A stretch of DNA of 64,000 nucleotides from assembly GCA_947643145.1 (NCBI GenBank), contig CANRVD010000006.1, positions 19,085-83,084 on the forward strand, written 5' to 3'. The notes beneath the pieces are model-generated. The model saw only the letters and a list, made by a program, of their open reading frames with translations, made no database searches and was not told where the DNA came from. Position 1 is the stretch's first letter. Each line of letters begins with the position of its first letter. Position numbers and translations under genes: made by a program. Origin of the DNA: an uncultured bacterium. GTDB lineage: Bacteria; Bacillota; Clostridia; Lachnospirales; Lachnospiraceae. Positions 41,381 through 52,004 of the stretch are shown piece after piece.

Positions 41381-42076
41381 ATGATAGATGTGTTTAAGAT
41401 AGCAATTTGCGATGACGAGCAGTCTCTCATCGTTGAGTTAAAGAAAAATTTAAAAAGATATGCAGACGAAACGGAAAAGACATTCTGCTTTTTTGAGTTT
41501 TTCGATGGAACGGAACTTCTCGAAAATTATCAGCCCGATTTCGATTTGATTTTTATGGATATAAAGATGGAGACGCTGAACGGGTTAAAAACTGCGCAGG
41601 AAATCCGCAAGATGGACAATACGGTAGGACTATTCTTTTTAACCTCTCTTTCGCAATATGTATGGAAAGGCTATGAGTACGGAGTAATCAACTATCTGCT
41701 CAAGCCTATAAAATATGGCAGACTGAAAATGGAACTTGAACGCTTTTTCTCACATTATCAAGGCAGGGAGGAACCTTATATCAGCTTTTCAAATGATACA
41801 GGAAAATTCAAGGTACTCTATAAAAATTTGTGGTATGCCGAAACCGCCAAGCGTAATGTGCTGTTCCACTTTGAAAACCAGGAGCAGGTCATTTCTAAAA
41901 ACATGAAAGAGATTGCTTTGCTTTTAGAAACGCAGCGTCAGTTTGCACGCTGTCATGCAAGTTTTATTGTAAATATGGCATATGTGAAAAGTGTGGAAAA
42001 TTTAGAAGCGGTTTTAACAACGGGCGAGTGTGTTCCTATTAGCAGCCGAAACGGAAAAAATTTATGGCAAAATTAG
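41381..42076 (+). CDS. LytTR response regulator (canonical receiver)
   Basis: 231 aa; FDLIFMDIKMETLNGLKTA; LytTR FARCHASFIVNMAYV. Confidence 0.9.
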   Translation: MIDVFKIAICDDEQSLIVELKKNLKRYADETEKTFCFFEFFDGTELLENYQPDFDLIFMDIKMETLNGLKTAQEIRKMDNTVGLFFLTSLSQYVWKGYEYGVINYLLKPIKYGRLKMELERFFSHYQGREEPYISFSNDTGKFKVLYKNLWYAETAKRNVLFHFENQEQVISKNMKEIALLLETQRQFARCHASFIVNMAYVKSVENLEAVLTTGECVPISSRNGKNLWQN

Positions 42077-42215
42077 CTGACTTCTGGGGGGATATGTTAT
42101 GATATGACTTTATAATTTACTTGATGTTGCATTAACAATAACGGAAGCGGCAATTTTCTATGTAATCATTTTATTCTTCTGTAAAACCTGCCATTTTAAA
42201 AAAGTAATAAGCAGA

Positions 42216-43060
42216 ATGCTGCCACCTGTTATTTATGCAATAGCAGTTACTATAATGAGTTTTTTTATGGATATAGGGGCATATCGTATTTTCATATTGT
42301 TAGCTTTGATGTTAGTTCTGCTCTGTTATCAGGTTTCTTTTCATTGTGCGATAATTATTATGGAGTTAGCATATTTGGTAATGATACCGCTTTCTGAATC
42401 TGTTGGTATTCTTATTATGAACTTGATTTATCAGGGGGATATAATGACACAGGTGGCGGAAATTCTGTTACCAAATGGCAAGCTTATATTATTATTATAC
42501 TGATTAGATTGATGATTATGGCTATCATTTACCAACTCTTAAAAAATTTTCAATATGAAATTCAATGGAAAGATACTGCCATATTATCAATCAACTTTTT
42601 ATTAGTTTTTTGCATATCGTTCGCAGTCACATACAGTTATCTGAATTTGGGAATGTTCGATACCTTTATTTTGGATTTAATTGCATCCGCGCTTGGTGTA
42701 TTTTTTATTGTACAATTTCTGTATTCCCGAAATGTACCTTATCTACGGGTGCAGGAGCAGAGAGATAAAATTCAGATTGCACAGCTCCAACAACAGTACA
42801 CCTATTATCAAGACAAGCTGAAAGCCGAAGAACGTATACGTTCCATTTACCACGATATGAAAAATCATCTGCTTGTTTTTGTGGACAGTCAAGGAACAGA
42901 AGCCACACGCCAGATGGCAAAGGAATTACTTTCACAAATTACAGACAATGAAAACTATATTCACACGGGCAATAATTTTCTTGATATTCTGATTAAGGAT
43001 AAGTCAGAAAAAGCATCTCTGATGCAAAAGAGAGCGCTAAATCCAAACACAATCCTTTGA
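42216..43060 (+). pseudogene. AgrC-type histidine kinase, split and truncated
   Basis: Two ORFs (42216-42503, 42509-43060); RSIYHDMKNHLLVFV present but ORF ends before any HATPase motifs. Confidence 0.8.
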
Positions 43061-43108
43061 AAATTAGCGCTCCTTCACTGATATTAATACAGCTTATTTT
43101 AAGTGCAA

Positions 43109-44242
43109 CTACCCTAAAGTGCATAACCACAAAACTGCGTGGTTACTGTCTGTCTCATCACTGGAACTGCCTTCCAGAACATAAAACTTCCGTTCTGTGA
43201 CAGGAATGATTTCTACTGTCACAAAATCCTTGTAATACTCTCCCTGATTCTCTTCTATTATCTCTGTCTCACGATGTATAAAACCCATTTCCTCTGTGGA
43301 AGCTATTTTTTCACAGGTAGCTTTCTTCAGGTTTACTTTATAGTAACCAGCGGATGTAAGCAAGTATACTTTATTTTTATATCTGCCAAAGCTGTAACAG
43401 TACTGACCTTTTTCCTGAGGAATCGTTTTTCCTTCGGTATATTCCTTCACCTCGGCATATTGAATGGTATTGCCGGAAGAAAGCTTTATCTTCTTTTCTT
43501 TTGTAAGAGATGCTGTCACCAACTGATTTCTTTCACCATTAACACCCACAAGCTTTGACGGTGTGATATCACCTGCTATAAAGTCACCCCTACTATAGAC
43601 AACCTGTTTCCTGATTCTTCCTGTATCCCTAGCTGCAAACACATACCCTCGTTTCTTGTAATCACTATAACGGAACACAACAGTATCATCTTTTACATAA
43701 TCAAGATATAAACTATATGCCGCATTCGATTCCTGTGCAATTTTCAGCCATTTGTTTAGATTGGTGTTTTTCGTAATCTGCCCTTTCTTATTGACCTGAT
43801 GCAGGGTCATGATATATTTTTTATCCTTCCCTTTGTTTCCAGTGGCAAAGAAAAAATTGCCCCGTTTATCCTGCCATTCCGTCCCCAGCTCCAGTTCAGA
43901 CCTGTGCTTTTTCACAAACTGTTTTGTTTTTTTGTTAAATCTAATCTTCTGTTCCACCAGCTTTCCCTGACTGACACTGATGCTGAAACACGCCCATTCC
44001 TTTTTACCGTTAACAGATACAGTTTTCCACCGATATGCCAGTATATTTCCACTTTCATCTGTATGATGCCGGCACTCCAAATTACCATTCGGAAATTTTT
44101 CGGTGATTTTTTCGGCTTTGATTTTTACCTGATTATTCTGCCCTCCATTTCCATCTGCCATTAGAGATACTCCGCTTACACTGCAAATGGATATGGCAGT
44201 GACCAGCCAAGTCCCCAAAAGTCTTCTTAATAAAATTCGCAT
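43109..44242 (-). CDS. Secreted protein, unknown function
   Basis: 377 aa with signal-like N-terminus; directly follows the subtilase gene. Confidence 0.65.
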   Translation of the reverse strand: MRILLRRLLGTWLVTAISICSVSGVSLMADGNGGQNNQVKIKAEKITEKFPNGNLECRHHTDESGNILAYRWKTVSVNGKKEWACFSISVSQGKLVEQKIRFNKKTKQFVKKHRSELELGTEWQDKRGNFFFATGNKGKDKKYIMTLHQVNKKGQITKNTNLNKWLKIAQESNAAYSLYLDYVKDDTVVFRYSDYKKRGYVFAARDTGRIRKQVVYSRGDFIAGDITPSKLVGVNGERNQLVTASLTKEKKIKLSSGNTIQYAEVKEYTEGKTIPQEKGQYCYSFGRYKNKVYLLTSAGYYKVNLKKATCEKIASTEEMGFIHRETEIIEENQGEYYKDFVTVEIIPVTERKFYVLEGSSSDETDSNHAVLWLCTLG

Positions 44243-44266
44243 AATAATCCCCCTCTTCTTCTATTT

Positions 44267-46357
44267 TCAATGAACCCAAGATTTCCATTCTGGCACACCA
44301 GCCATTCCTGTTGTAGTTGCTGAACGCTCTTTAAACCATACTTTGGATTCTTCTGTAATATTACTTCTAACATCTAAAGCATATTTTAACATATCCTTCA
44401 TATAAAATGCTCCCTGAGTATGTGCACTTAAACGGTAAAGCGATACTCCAACCTTAGTGCCATTAAACCAGTTAACGACAATCTCCTTTCCCACTCCCTT
44501 GGCACAATTCCAGCGCGCTGGTATAACATTTTGTTTATCTCTTTCTGCTTGACCTTCACTTGTACTCATGCCATAGCCAATTTCCTGAACAACATTTCCT
44601 ACTTTTTTCCCCGCACTGTGCGCATACGCATCCATTGCGATATGTATGGCAAATCCCGCTAAAATATTTCCTCTAGCCCTATTGGTGTCTTTTATATTAT
44701 TCGCTGTTAAAGTCCCATTATTAAATATCTTATTCCATCCGCCACTATTTTCTAAATAATCTATTCCATCTTTTATGGTACGGCTTGCGGATGTCCCATT
44801 TAAATAATTTAGCGCCTCCACTTTACCATTATTATAATACTTCTCCGCAAATGTTATCATATAAACATAGTCCCCCACATAATTCCCTAACCCATGAAAT
44901 GCATACTTTAACTGACAGCTTTCTCTGTATACATCCGGCATTTTTACTCCGATTTTCACTGTTAGCAATCTGTCCTTATCTGCCTGCGTTGTTGGATTAT
45001 ATGCATTTTCTACTATATTTGCATGGTCGGTATATGACCAACTGGCTTTTACCTGTTCCTCGGAATAATTCTCTACACCGGAACTATTAGCTGGAATTTC
45101 CGCGCCCTCCCCAAATGCTTCTTCATACTGTCTGGCATATTCGTCATACATATCCATTGCATAAGCTACATCCACTATTCCATATCCATATTTTTCTTTT
45201 TCTTCCATTTGCTTTGTACTGGCGTCCAGCAAACCACGGATAAAATTCGCTGTTTGATTCAGGTCTTTATCCCATAGTAAGGATGCCACACCTGTAATAT
45301 GTGCCGCTGCCATACTGGTTCCATTCGTGCAAACTACCTCATCAAAATATCCAGTAGCCGGAACATCCTCTCCAGGCGCCACAATTTCCATCTCTTCCCC
45401 TTCCGAACTTATGATACTCTTCTCCCCTTTAGCATTTATACCTCCAACTGCAATTACTTCAGGGTATGCTGCTGGATATTCCACTGTACCGCTTCCTTCC
45501 CGTCCCCGGTTTCCTGCTGCGGCAATCATAAGTATTCCAGCATTATTAGCATCTTTTACCGCTTTATGTAAAAGCTCAGAATCCACATCAGTTCCAAAAC
45601 TCATATTAATAATATTAACATCATTCTCAATACACCAGTACAGACCTTCTACAACTCTGCTCACTGTTGCTTCCTTGTTGTCATCCAAAATTTTTACCGA
45701 ATATAATTCTGCATTAGGATTTACCCCGGTAATGCCCTCCTGATTGTTTTGTGCATTAATTACGCTTGCAACACTGGTCCCATGCCCGCTTACATCCTCA
45801 AGCATAGGAGACACTTCTTCTTCTCCCGGAATCAAATTAATATGTTCCTTAACGGGAATATCACTGCTTCGTGTCACTCCCGAATCTAAAACTGCTACTT
45901 TTACATGATTCTCGCTTTGAAATGCTTCGTCTGCTAAATCATTGACCCCTATCATATCAATATTCCACTGGTCATCCGAATCTATTCCTGTACCTGCGGC
46001 GTCTGCAACACTTTCACCGTCATCGCTGGCCTTCACTATAATGTCTTTCTCAATATTAATTACCCCTGTATTCTGTCTGAGCTGCTCTGCTTCACTGTCT
46101 GTAAGAGTCAAGGATATTATATTCTTTTGTTCCAATATATCTGTACTCTGTGATATTTTTACTATCTTATTCGAATACTGTCTAGATATCATCTCACTAG
46201 AAGCATCATCATCCATCTGTATCACATAATCAGCTACACCTTCTGCCTTCGCAGGTTTAAAAGAATCCTGAACCAATACATTTGATATAATTATACTACC
46301 TATTACCCCAAATGCAACTACCTTATTCAAAATTGTTCTCTTCCTCATAATAATCAC
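44267..46357 (-). CDS. Secreted S8 subtilase with unusual C-terminal helical domain
   Basis: 696 aa; VAVLDSGV, GHGTSVASVI, NGTSMAAAHITGVASLLW; C-terminus GFAIHIAMDAYAHSAGKKV. Confidence 0.92.
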   Translation of the reverse strand: MIIMRKRTILNKVVAFGVIGSIIISNVLVQDSFKPAKAEGVADYVIQMDDDASSEMISRQYSNKIVKISQSTDILEQKNIISLTLTDSEAEQLRQNTGVINIEKDIIVKASDDGESVADAAGTGIDSDDQWNIDMIGVNDLADEAFQSENHVKVAVLDSGVTRSSDIPVKEHINLIPGEEEVSPMLEDVSGHGTSVASVINAQNNQEGITGVNPNAELYSVKILDDNKEATVSRVVEGLYWCIENDVNIINMSFGTDVDSELLHKAVKDANNAGILMIAAAGNRGREGSGTVEYPAAYPEVIAVGGINAKGEKSIISSEGEEMEIVAPGEDVPATGYFDEVVCTNGTSMAAAHITGVASLLWDKDLNQTANFIRGLLDASTKQMEEKEKYGYGIVDVAYAMDMYDEYARQYEEAFGEGAEIPANSSGVENYSEEQVKASWSYTDHANIVENAYNPTTQADKDRLLTVKIGVKMPDVYRESCQLKYAFHGLGNYVGDYVYMITFAEKYYNNGKVEALNYLNGTSASRTIKDGIDYLENSGGWNKIFNNGTLTANNIKDTNRARGNILAGFAIHIAMDAYAHSAGKKVGNVVQEIGYGMSTSEGQAERDKQNVIPARWNCAKGVGKEIVVNWFNGTKVGVSLYRLSAHTQGAFYMKDMLKYALDVRSNITEESKVWFKERSATTTGMAGVPEWKSWVH

Positions 46358-46416
46358 TTTTCCTTCTATTCTTTTCCACTGAATCTCTGAAATATATCAA
46401 TATACCCCTAAAATAT

Positions 46417-46690
46417 GATGTTAGGGTCAAAAGGTTCATTTTTGTATATACTTCGTCAATTTGCACAAAAGAAAAAGATAACTAAGAAAGCAGAATAATC
46501 ATTTTTATCTCAGGACTGTTCGAAGCCGTTGGTGCTTAAACAGCGTCGTTTGCTGTTTTATGCCCCATTACGTGCTTCGCCAAGCGAAAGCGTGTCCTGA
46601 ATGAAAATTATTATACCGCTTTCTGCATTATTGTATCATTGTGCAAATTGACGAAATCGATATGTAAATTTACCTTTTGACCTCAACATC
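46417..46690. mobile_element. Foldback (MITE-like) element, copy 2, 274 bp
   Basis: GATGTTAGGGTCAAAAGGT outer TIRs, inner TIR CTTCGTCAATTTGCAC; flanked by AAAATAT (46410-46416 and 46691-46697). Confidence 0.85.
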
Positions 46691-46835
46691 AAAATATATT
46701 AGTATACTTTCGTTAACAGTTACCACATTTCGTATTCCTAATCCCTCCCTTCCAACTTGTTCTTTCCGAACACTCCAACATTATCTCTATATTTTGAAGA
46801 ATATTGGAATACCTACAGCCTTCACTTCCATATCT

Positions 46836-46903
46836 GTTATACCATATTTTTCCAGCCCAAAACAAAAACGTGTTTTTCTCGTATGTTTTTGTGTTTTTTT
46901 CGT
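46836..46903 (-). promoter_or_regulatory. LytTR-type promoter with 21-bp direct repeats
   Basis: GTGTTTTTCTCGT (46870-46882) and GTGTTTTTTTCGT (46891-46903), period 21; minus-strand TATAAC at 46836-46841. Confidence 0.7.
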
Positions 46904-47633
46904 TATCCTTCTCCCCAATCTTCCCTAATCTGCAATTTCACCGTCTTCGCCCTGTCCCTGCTAACTGGCAGCCTTTTCCCATTTTTCATAACAACAGTAT
47001 CTTTTGTATAACTCTCTATCCATTCTACATTTACTGCACAGCCACTATTAATCTGAATCATCTTTTCATCATTTAACTTCTCCAAAAGGCCTTTCCGTGT
47101 CCCTCTTACCTCTAAGGCTCTTTCCTGCACCAGATAAACAGAAACTTTTCTATGTACTATTTCTAAATATAAAATGTCCTTATGTGCTATATGAACTCTT
47201 CCCTCACTGCATTTAACAACAGTCTGCTTTTCCATTCTCCGCTCCAACTCTTCAAAAGCCCTTTCCATTACATGATACAGCTCATCCTCCACCTTCTCCC
47301 TGCGCACAAACCAAAATGGCTTATACTCAAATGCCTGAAAAACTAATTCTTCCCTGCCAAAAACAAACAAAACAATCATCCCCGGGTATTGCATGTTAAA
47401 TATTTTTGCCATATCATAATTTTCGCGCTTCAGCATATCTATATTCAGAAGCAAAATGCACAGACTACTGTCTTCCCTCTCTTTTAATGAATCAAAAAGC
47501 CGTTCTTCATTTGGATAAAAGTCTATCCATATCTCCTTCTGTCTTCCATCTGCTGTTTCCAAACCACTTTTTTCTCAATCTCTGCATACTTTATATCATT
47601 ATCGCAAATCATAATATTAATCATACTTTATCC
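46903..47633 (-). pseudogene. Orphan LytTR regulator paralog 2, 5' frameshift
   Basis: ORF 46903..47562; the upstream out-of-frame sequence encodes MINIMICDNDIKYAEIEKKVV, matching the N-terminus of the 57670 paralog. Upper coordinate approximate. Confidence 0.75.
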
Positions 47634-47662
47634 CCCTCAAGACTTATTTTGTAGTTAGATAT

Positions 47663-47733
47663 ATAATACCACAAAAAAGCCTTCTTTTTGATAATGTCAA
47701 AAATAATGGGCTAAATGTAAAAATTTTAAAAAA
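47663..47733 (-). promoter_or_regulatory. Conserved upstream region of LytTR paralog 2
   Basis: TGTCAAAAATAAT and TGTAAAAATTTTA, 21-bp period, upstream of TATTAT; nearly identical to 58431-58500. Confidence 0.6.
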
Positions 47734-47817
47734 GGGGAATGCCAGCGCATTCCCCTAACAAAAATCGCAAAGGGATTTTTGTTGATGACCACTACGCTGT
47801 GGCGAAGTTTCCTATAA
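47734..47817. repeat. Two-hairpin intergenic repeat ending ACTAC...TTTCCTATAAG
   Basis: GGGGAATGC-CAGC-GCATTCCCC and AACAAAAATC...GATTTTTGTT, then GTTGATGACCACTAC...; related to 58827-58910. Confidence 0.6.
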
Positions 47818-47827
47818 GTTAAAAAAA

Positions 47828-49352
47828 GGGGCTGTCGGGAAATAGATAGTCCTAAACAGAGGCAGGTGTGATTCATGCGAATCACACCTGCCTCTGAAAC
47901 TTTTACATAAAAAGAGAAAAAAGATGGCTAACGACAACCATCTTTCTCCGTTACATGTTATAATGTAACTATGCTAAACAATAAATATTATAACGAATTT
48001 TTTGATATAGGGCAACAGAAAATGAACTTCAGTTTCTTCGAATTGAGTTTACCTGACGACGATCCAGTCTATACCCTGAAAAAAGTGATGGAGGAATTAG
48101 ATTTTTCTGGCTTGTTAGCCAATTGTTCAGATAAGTGGAGAACCTGAAAGCACTTTTTATTGATGGCACAAAAATAGAAGCCAATGCGAACCGTTATACG
48201 TCTGTATGGAGGGGAACTGTCAATTACCATCTTGCAGGACTGCAGGATACCCTTGATTCTTTATATCAGAAGTACAATCTATTGATTGATGAAAACGGGT
48301 ATGATATTAAATATGACATTCCCCATGCCCATATGTTTGTGATTGAGGGGATGGATAAAGTTTGTTTATGGGAAAGGAAAGAGAAAATCGGAGATCCAGC
48401 AGCTTTATGAAAAACTGGAAAAATGCGGCGAACGTCTTATGGGATATAAAGAGTGCTTTGAGATTATGGGAAATGACCGGACAGATTATAATACATTGAT
48501 TCCGGTTTTAGAAAAGCATAAAAACGCATTCGGGGAGATTTTGGAAGAAGTAACAGCAGACAGTGGCTATTGCAGTGAGAAGAATCTCCTGTATTTGAAG
48601 GAAAATAAAATATCCAGTTATATCAAGCTGCAGGATCATGAAAAGCGGAAAACACGTGCCCACGCAGAAGATATTGGAAAGTATTACAACATGAAAACGC
48701 AGGTGTTTGAGGATGAATTGTATTATATTTATCATGACGGAAGAGAATTGCATCATATCCGTACAGAGACCAAAGAACAGGCTGGTTATACACAAACTTT
48801 TGAGGTGTATGGTTGTGCAGACTGCAGTGGCTGTGAGCACAAAGCCAAATGTCTTTATAAATATAATGCTGAAAAAGACACCGGGAAAAATAAAGTCATG
48901 AAGATCAATGAACAATGGGAAACATTGAAAGAGGAATCCCATGCGAACATACAGAGTGAAAAAGGAATCTTAAACCGTCAGATTCGATCCATTCAGACAG
49001 AAGGACCTTTTGGAGATATCAAGGAAAATGACAGTTTCCGCAGGTTCAACTACCGAACCTCAGAAAAAGTATATAAGGAATTCATGATGTATGCGATTGG
49101 AAGAAATATAAATAAATACCACCGTTTTCTTCATGATGAGATCAAGAAATTTGAAGGAAAAACGGAAGAAAAGGCTGCTTAGAAAAAAAGTATTTTCGAA
49201 AATGCAGTTGAGGGGTTTTTGCGCTCAAAAATACATATAGATAAGAAAAATACGAATCTCCCACAGAAGAGCAGGAGTGAAAAGCACTGATTTCTATGGG
49301 AGATTTGTATTATAAGTTTTAGAGCTTAAAAATCGGTATTAACCGACAGCCC
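47828..49352 (+). mobile_element. Degenerate IS1182-family-like insertion sequence
   Basis: Terminal GGGGCTGTCGG...CCGACAGCCCC; transposase pieces MLNNKYYNEFFDIGQQK..., NLKALFIDGTKIEANANRYTSVWRG, ...GPFGDIKENDSFRRFNYR in broken frames. Confidence 0.85.
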
Positions 49353-49472
49353 CTTTCAGAATGAAGTCCCCATTGGGCAGTTCACTTCTCTTAATAACGT
49401 TCCTTTCCTTTGAAAGATAACATCATTTCCATGCACTCGTATATTGTGATGTTATTTCTTTCGTCTTTAAGT

Positions 49473-50522
49473 TCAATGCATAATATTTATTTTTCCTTTC
49501 CCATTTTCATTCTCAAAAGAATAAATGTCTACAACCACATATATCTCAACTGCTGGTACTGCAACTAGCCTTGCATTTTTCCCATTTACAAATCCTCCCT
49601 CATATACGCATTTCATCCCTATAATCCCAAGACTGATATACCTGTTTCCATAATTCTGACCGTATATTTCCTTATAATCTCTCCCCGCTTCCTCTTTAAA
49701 ATCCTGTAAAATTTCATCCCACCCCTTATAAGAACTTTTAATTATCTCTTCACTTTCATACTTATCTGATATTATATGGTAGATTGCAGAAATCTGGTTA
49801 TTTTTAAACTCAAACTCAATCGGCTGTAATCTTCCATAAGAAGATATATCACCCACTGTGGATTCGCCATATGGATACTTTGATGCTTCGATTCCGTTAA
49901 AAACATAGCTACAATTAAACCTATTTTCATGTACCTGACTGATTGTCAGATAAGAATTTCCTTCCTTTCCATATATTCCAAGCTGCAATTTGTCGATAAT
50001 CCGCTGTATCTGCATTATCTTATCCTCTGTTTCCTCTTCCATGGGAATTCCCTTTCGCATATATGTCATTTCCACTGAGTTCCCTGATAAGCTGTAGTTT
50101 CCTTCTTCTGAGTCGCAAGTAAAATTGTAATAATTCCCCCATCCATCACCAAAGGTTTCTTCAATTCCACGGTTCAGGTTATCTGTATTTCCAAACAGAT
50201 TCTCAGCCATCATTTCCACCTGCTCATCCATGTTGTTAGGCGGACTAAAGTAATAGCACGGAATAGTATTCAACTTCTCAATAGAGATATTTACATTCTC
50301 CTCTGCTGCAAAGTTACTGGCATCCCAAAAAAAACCAGAACTTTCTGGTACTTCTTTTTCAGACAGTTCCTGTAAAGCCTCAGCAGACAAATTCTCCTCT
50401 ATGCTTTCTTTTTCTTGATTCCCTGAATTTGAAGCAGCATTGTAAGAATCTACCACCAACTTTGATAAACATAATATGATAATGCCAATACAGCCTAAAA
50501 TGATGATATCCTTTTTCAGCAT
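49473..50522 (-). CDS. Membrane-anchored extracytoplasmic protein, unknown function
   Basis: 349 aa; N-terminal TM anchor, long extracytoplasmic domain. Confidence 0.65.
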   Translation of the reverse strand: MLKKDIIILGCIGIIILCLSKLVVDSYNAASNSGNQEKESIEENLSAEALQELSEKEVPESSGFFWDASNFAAEENVNISIEKLNTIPCYYFSPPNNMDEQVEMMAENLFGNTDNLNRGIEETFGDGWGNYYNFTCDSEEGNYSLSGNSVEMTYMRKGIPMEEETEDKIMQIQRIIDKLQLGIYGKEGNSYLTISQVHENRFNCSYVFNGIEASKYPYGESTVGDISSYGRLQPIEFEFKNNQISAIYHIISDKYESEEIIKSSYKGWDEILQDFKEEAGRDYKEIYGQNYGNRYISLGIIGMKCVYEGGFVNGKNARLVAVPAVEIYVVVDIYSFENENGKGKINIMH

Positions 50523-50724
50523 TAACCCACACCTCCGCTAACTTTATATCTTTTTAACAACAGATTACAAGTTTCACTAACAAAGCTGTTGTCACTAAAT
50601 TGCATTACAGCAATATATACATCCTGTGACCTTTCTACAAATCACGAATCATACACATATTGTTGTATTTTATCAGTATGTATAAAATGCTCTAAAGCAA
50701 TCATTTACATTTTATATTGCATTA

Positions 50725-51149
50725 TCAATAAGAATATGTAACCGAAAATCTAACCCCTACGTTTGCTTTACTGTCAGTCTGTCCAAACATATACCAATAA
50801 TCCCCAACAGCTAATACACTTTTATGATATGCAAGGCTTTTTGTTCCCGGACTTGTAAATGTACCGGTTCCTGAAGCATAATTACCAGTCTGGTTTACAT
50901 TTTCATTCGTTCTTAATCGAAAATGCAGTGGATAGCAGCACTAAGTATCACTGATGGATTAAAAACCTTCCATGATGCGCTATCATGTGCATTAGACCTC
51001 CAGCCACGTGCTATAATTTCCTTAACACCACCAGACTTCAATGCCATATTTTCAGTTATAGGAGTTACTGGCTGCCCCACGGCCAATGCTGTTCCTGATG
51101 ATAATACCAAAGTAGCCATCACTAGAACTGAAATTTTTCTCATTTTCAT
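50725..51149 (-). pseudogene. Small secreted protein, frameshifted at a T-run (candidate DUF2712-like or bacteriocin-like precursor)
   Basis: MKMRKISVLVMATLVLSSGTALA signal peptide; frame shifts near CIF to RLRTNENVNQTGNYASGTGTFTSPGTKSLAYHKSVLAVGDYWYMFGQTDSKANVGVRFSVTYSY*. Confidence 0.6.
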
Positions 51150-51356
51150 AATTCATCATCCTTTCGTTTTTTCTCAAAATAAAAACTCATCGACCTGTGT
51201 TCTACTGTTACTTAAGTGCCACCTATAACTTTCCCCCTTGTTCTTTTTTCTTGCCACCCCCTGCCTGATATTTTTTGCTATTAAAAATCCCCTTCAACCG
51301 TATATATCATACGATGTTTTGGGAAATAGCACACTATAACGCTCTTCCTTCCTAGG

Positions 51357-51986
51357 TTAATTACTGCTCATTTCCCCATCTTCCATTTCGTAAACCACAT
51401 CACACATGGCTGAAATATCCTCTTGGTTATGGCTGGTCAGCAAAATCAAGATTCCTTTATCACGTAATTCACAGAACAGTTTCCGCATTTCCTTTACCCC
51501 AGATTTGTCCAACCCATTCATCGGCTCATCCAGTATCAGTATTTTAGGCTGTTCCATGATTGCCTGCGCAATAGCAAGTCTTTGCCGCATTCCCATGGAA
51601 TATTTCCTAACTATCTTTCTTTCATCTGGAGAAAGCCCTACTTGCTCCATCGCCTCTCTTACTTCTTTTCTCCCTATCTTCTTTTGTATGGATGCCAGTT
51701 CCATCAATACACGATACCCACTTTTCCAATCCAAAAAAGCTGGTGTTTCTATAATAGCTCCCGTCTCAGGCGGAAAATCAATATCTTTGCCAATTTCCTT
51801 TCCACTAACTACAATGCTTCCCTGTGTTGGTAACATCAATCCACATATCATCTTAAGCAGCAGAGTTTTCCCAGAACCATTCCTTCCGATAATTCCATAG
51901 AGCTTCCCCTCATCAAAAGTTACTGTCACATGTTTTACTTTCATATCTTTTCCAAAACTCTTGCATACATCCTTTACCTCTATCAT
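51357..51986 (-). CDS. ABC transporter ATP-binding protein
   Basis: 209 aa; GRNGSGKTLLLKM, YSMGMRQRLAIAQAIM, LDEPMNGLD. Confidence 0.92.
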   Translation of the reverse strand: MIEVKDVCKSFGKDMKVKHVTVTFDEGKLYGIIGRNGSGKTLLLKMICGLMLPTQGSIVVSGKEIGKDIDFPPETGAIIETPAFLDWKSGYRVLMELASIQKKIGRKEVREAMEQVGLSPDERKIVRKYSMGMRQRLAIAQAIMEQPKILILDEPMNGLDKSGVKEMRKLFCELRDKGILILLTSHNQEDISAMCDVVYEMEDGEMSSN

Positions 51987-52004
51987 CTAAACACCCTTTC
52001 TCTT

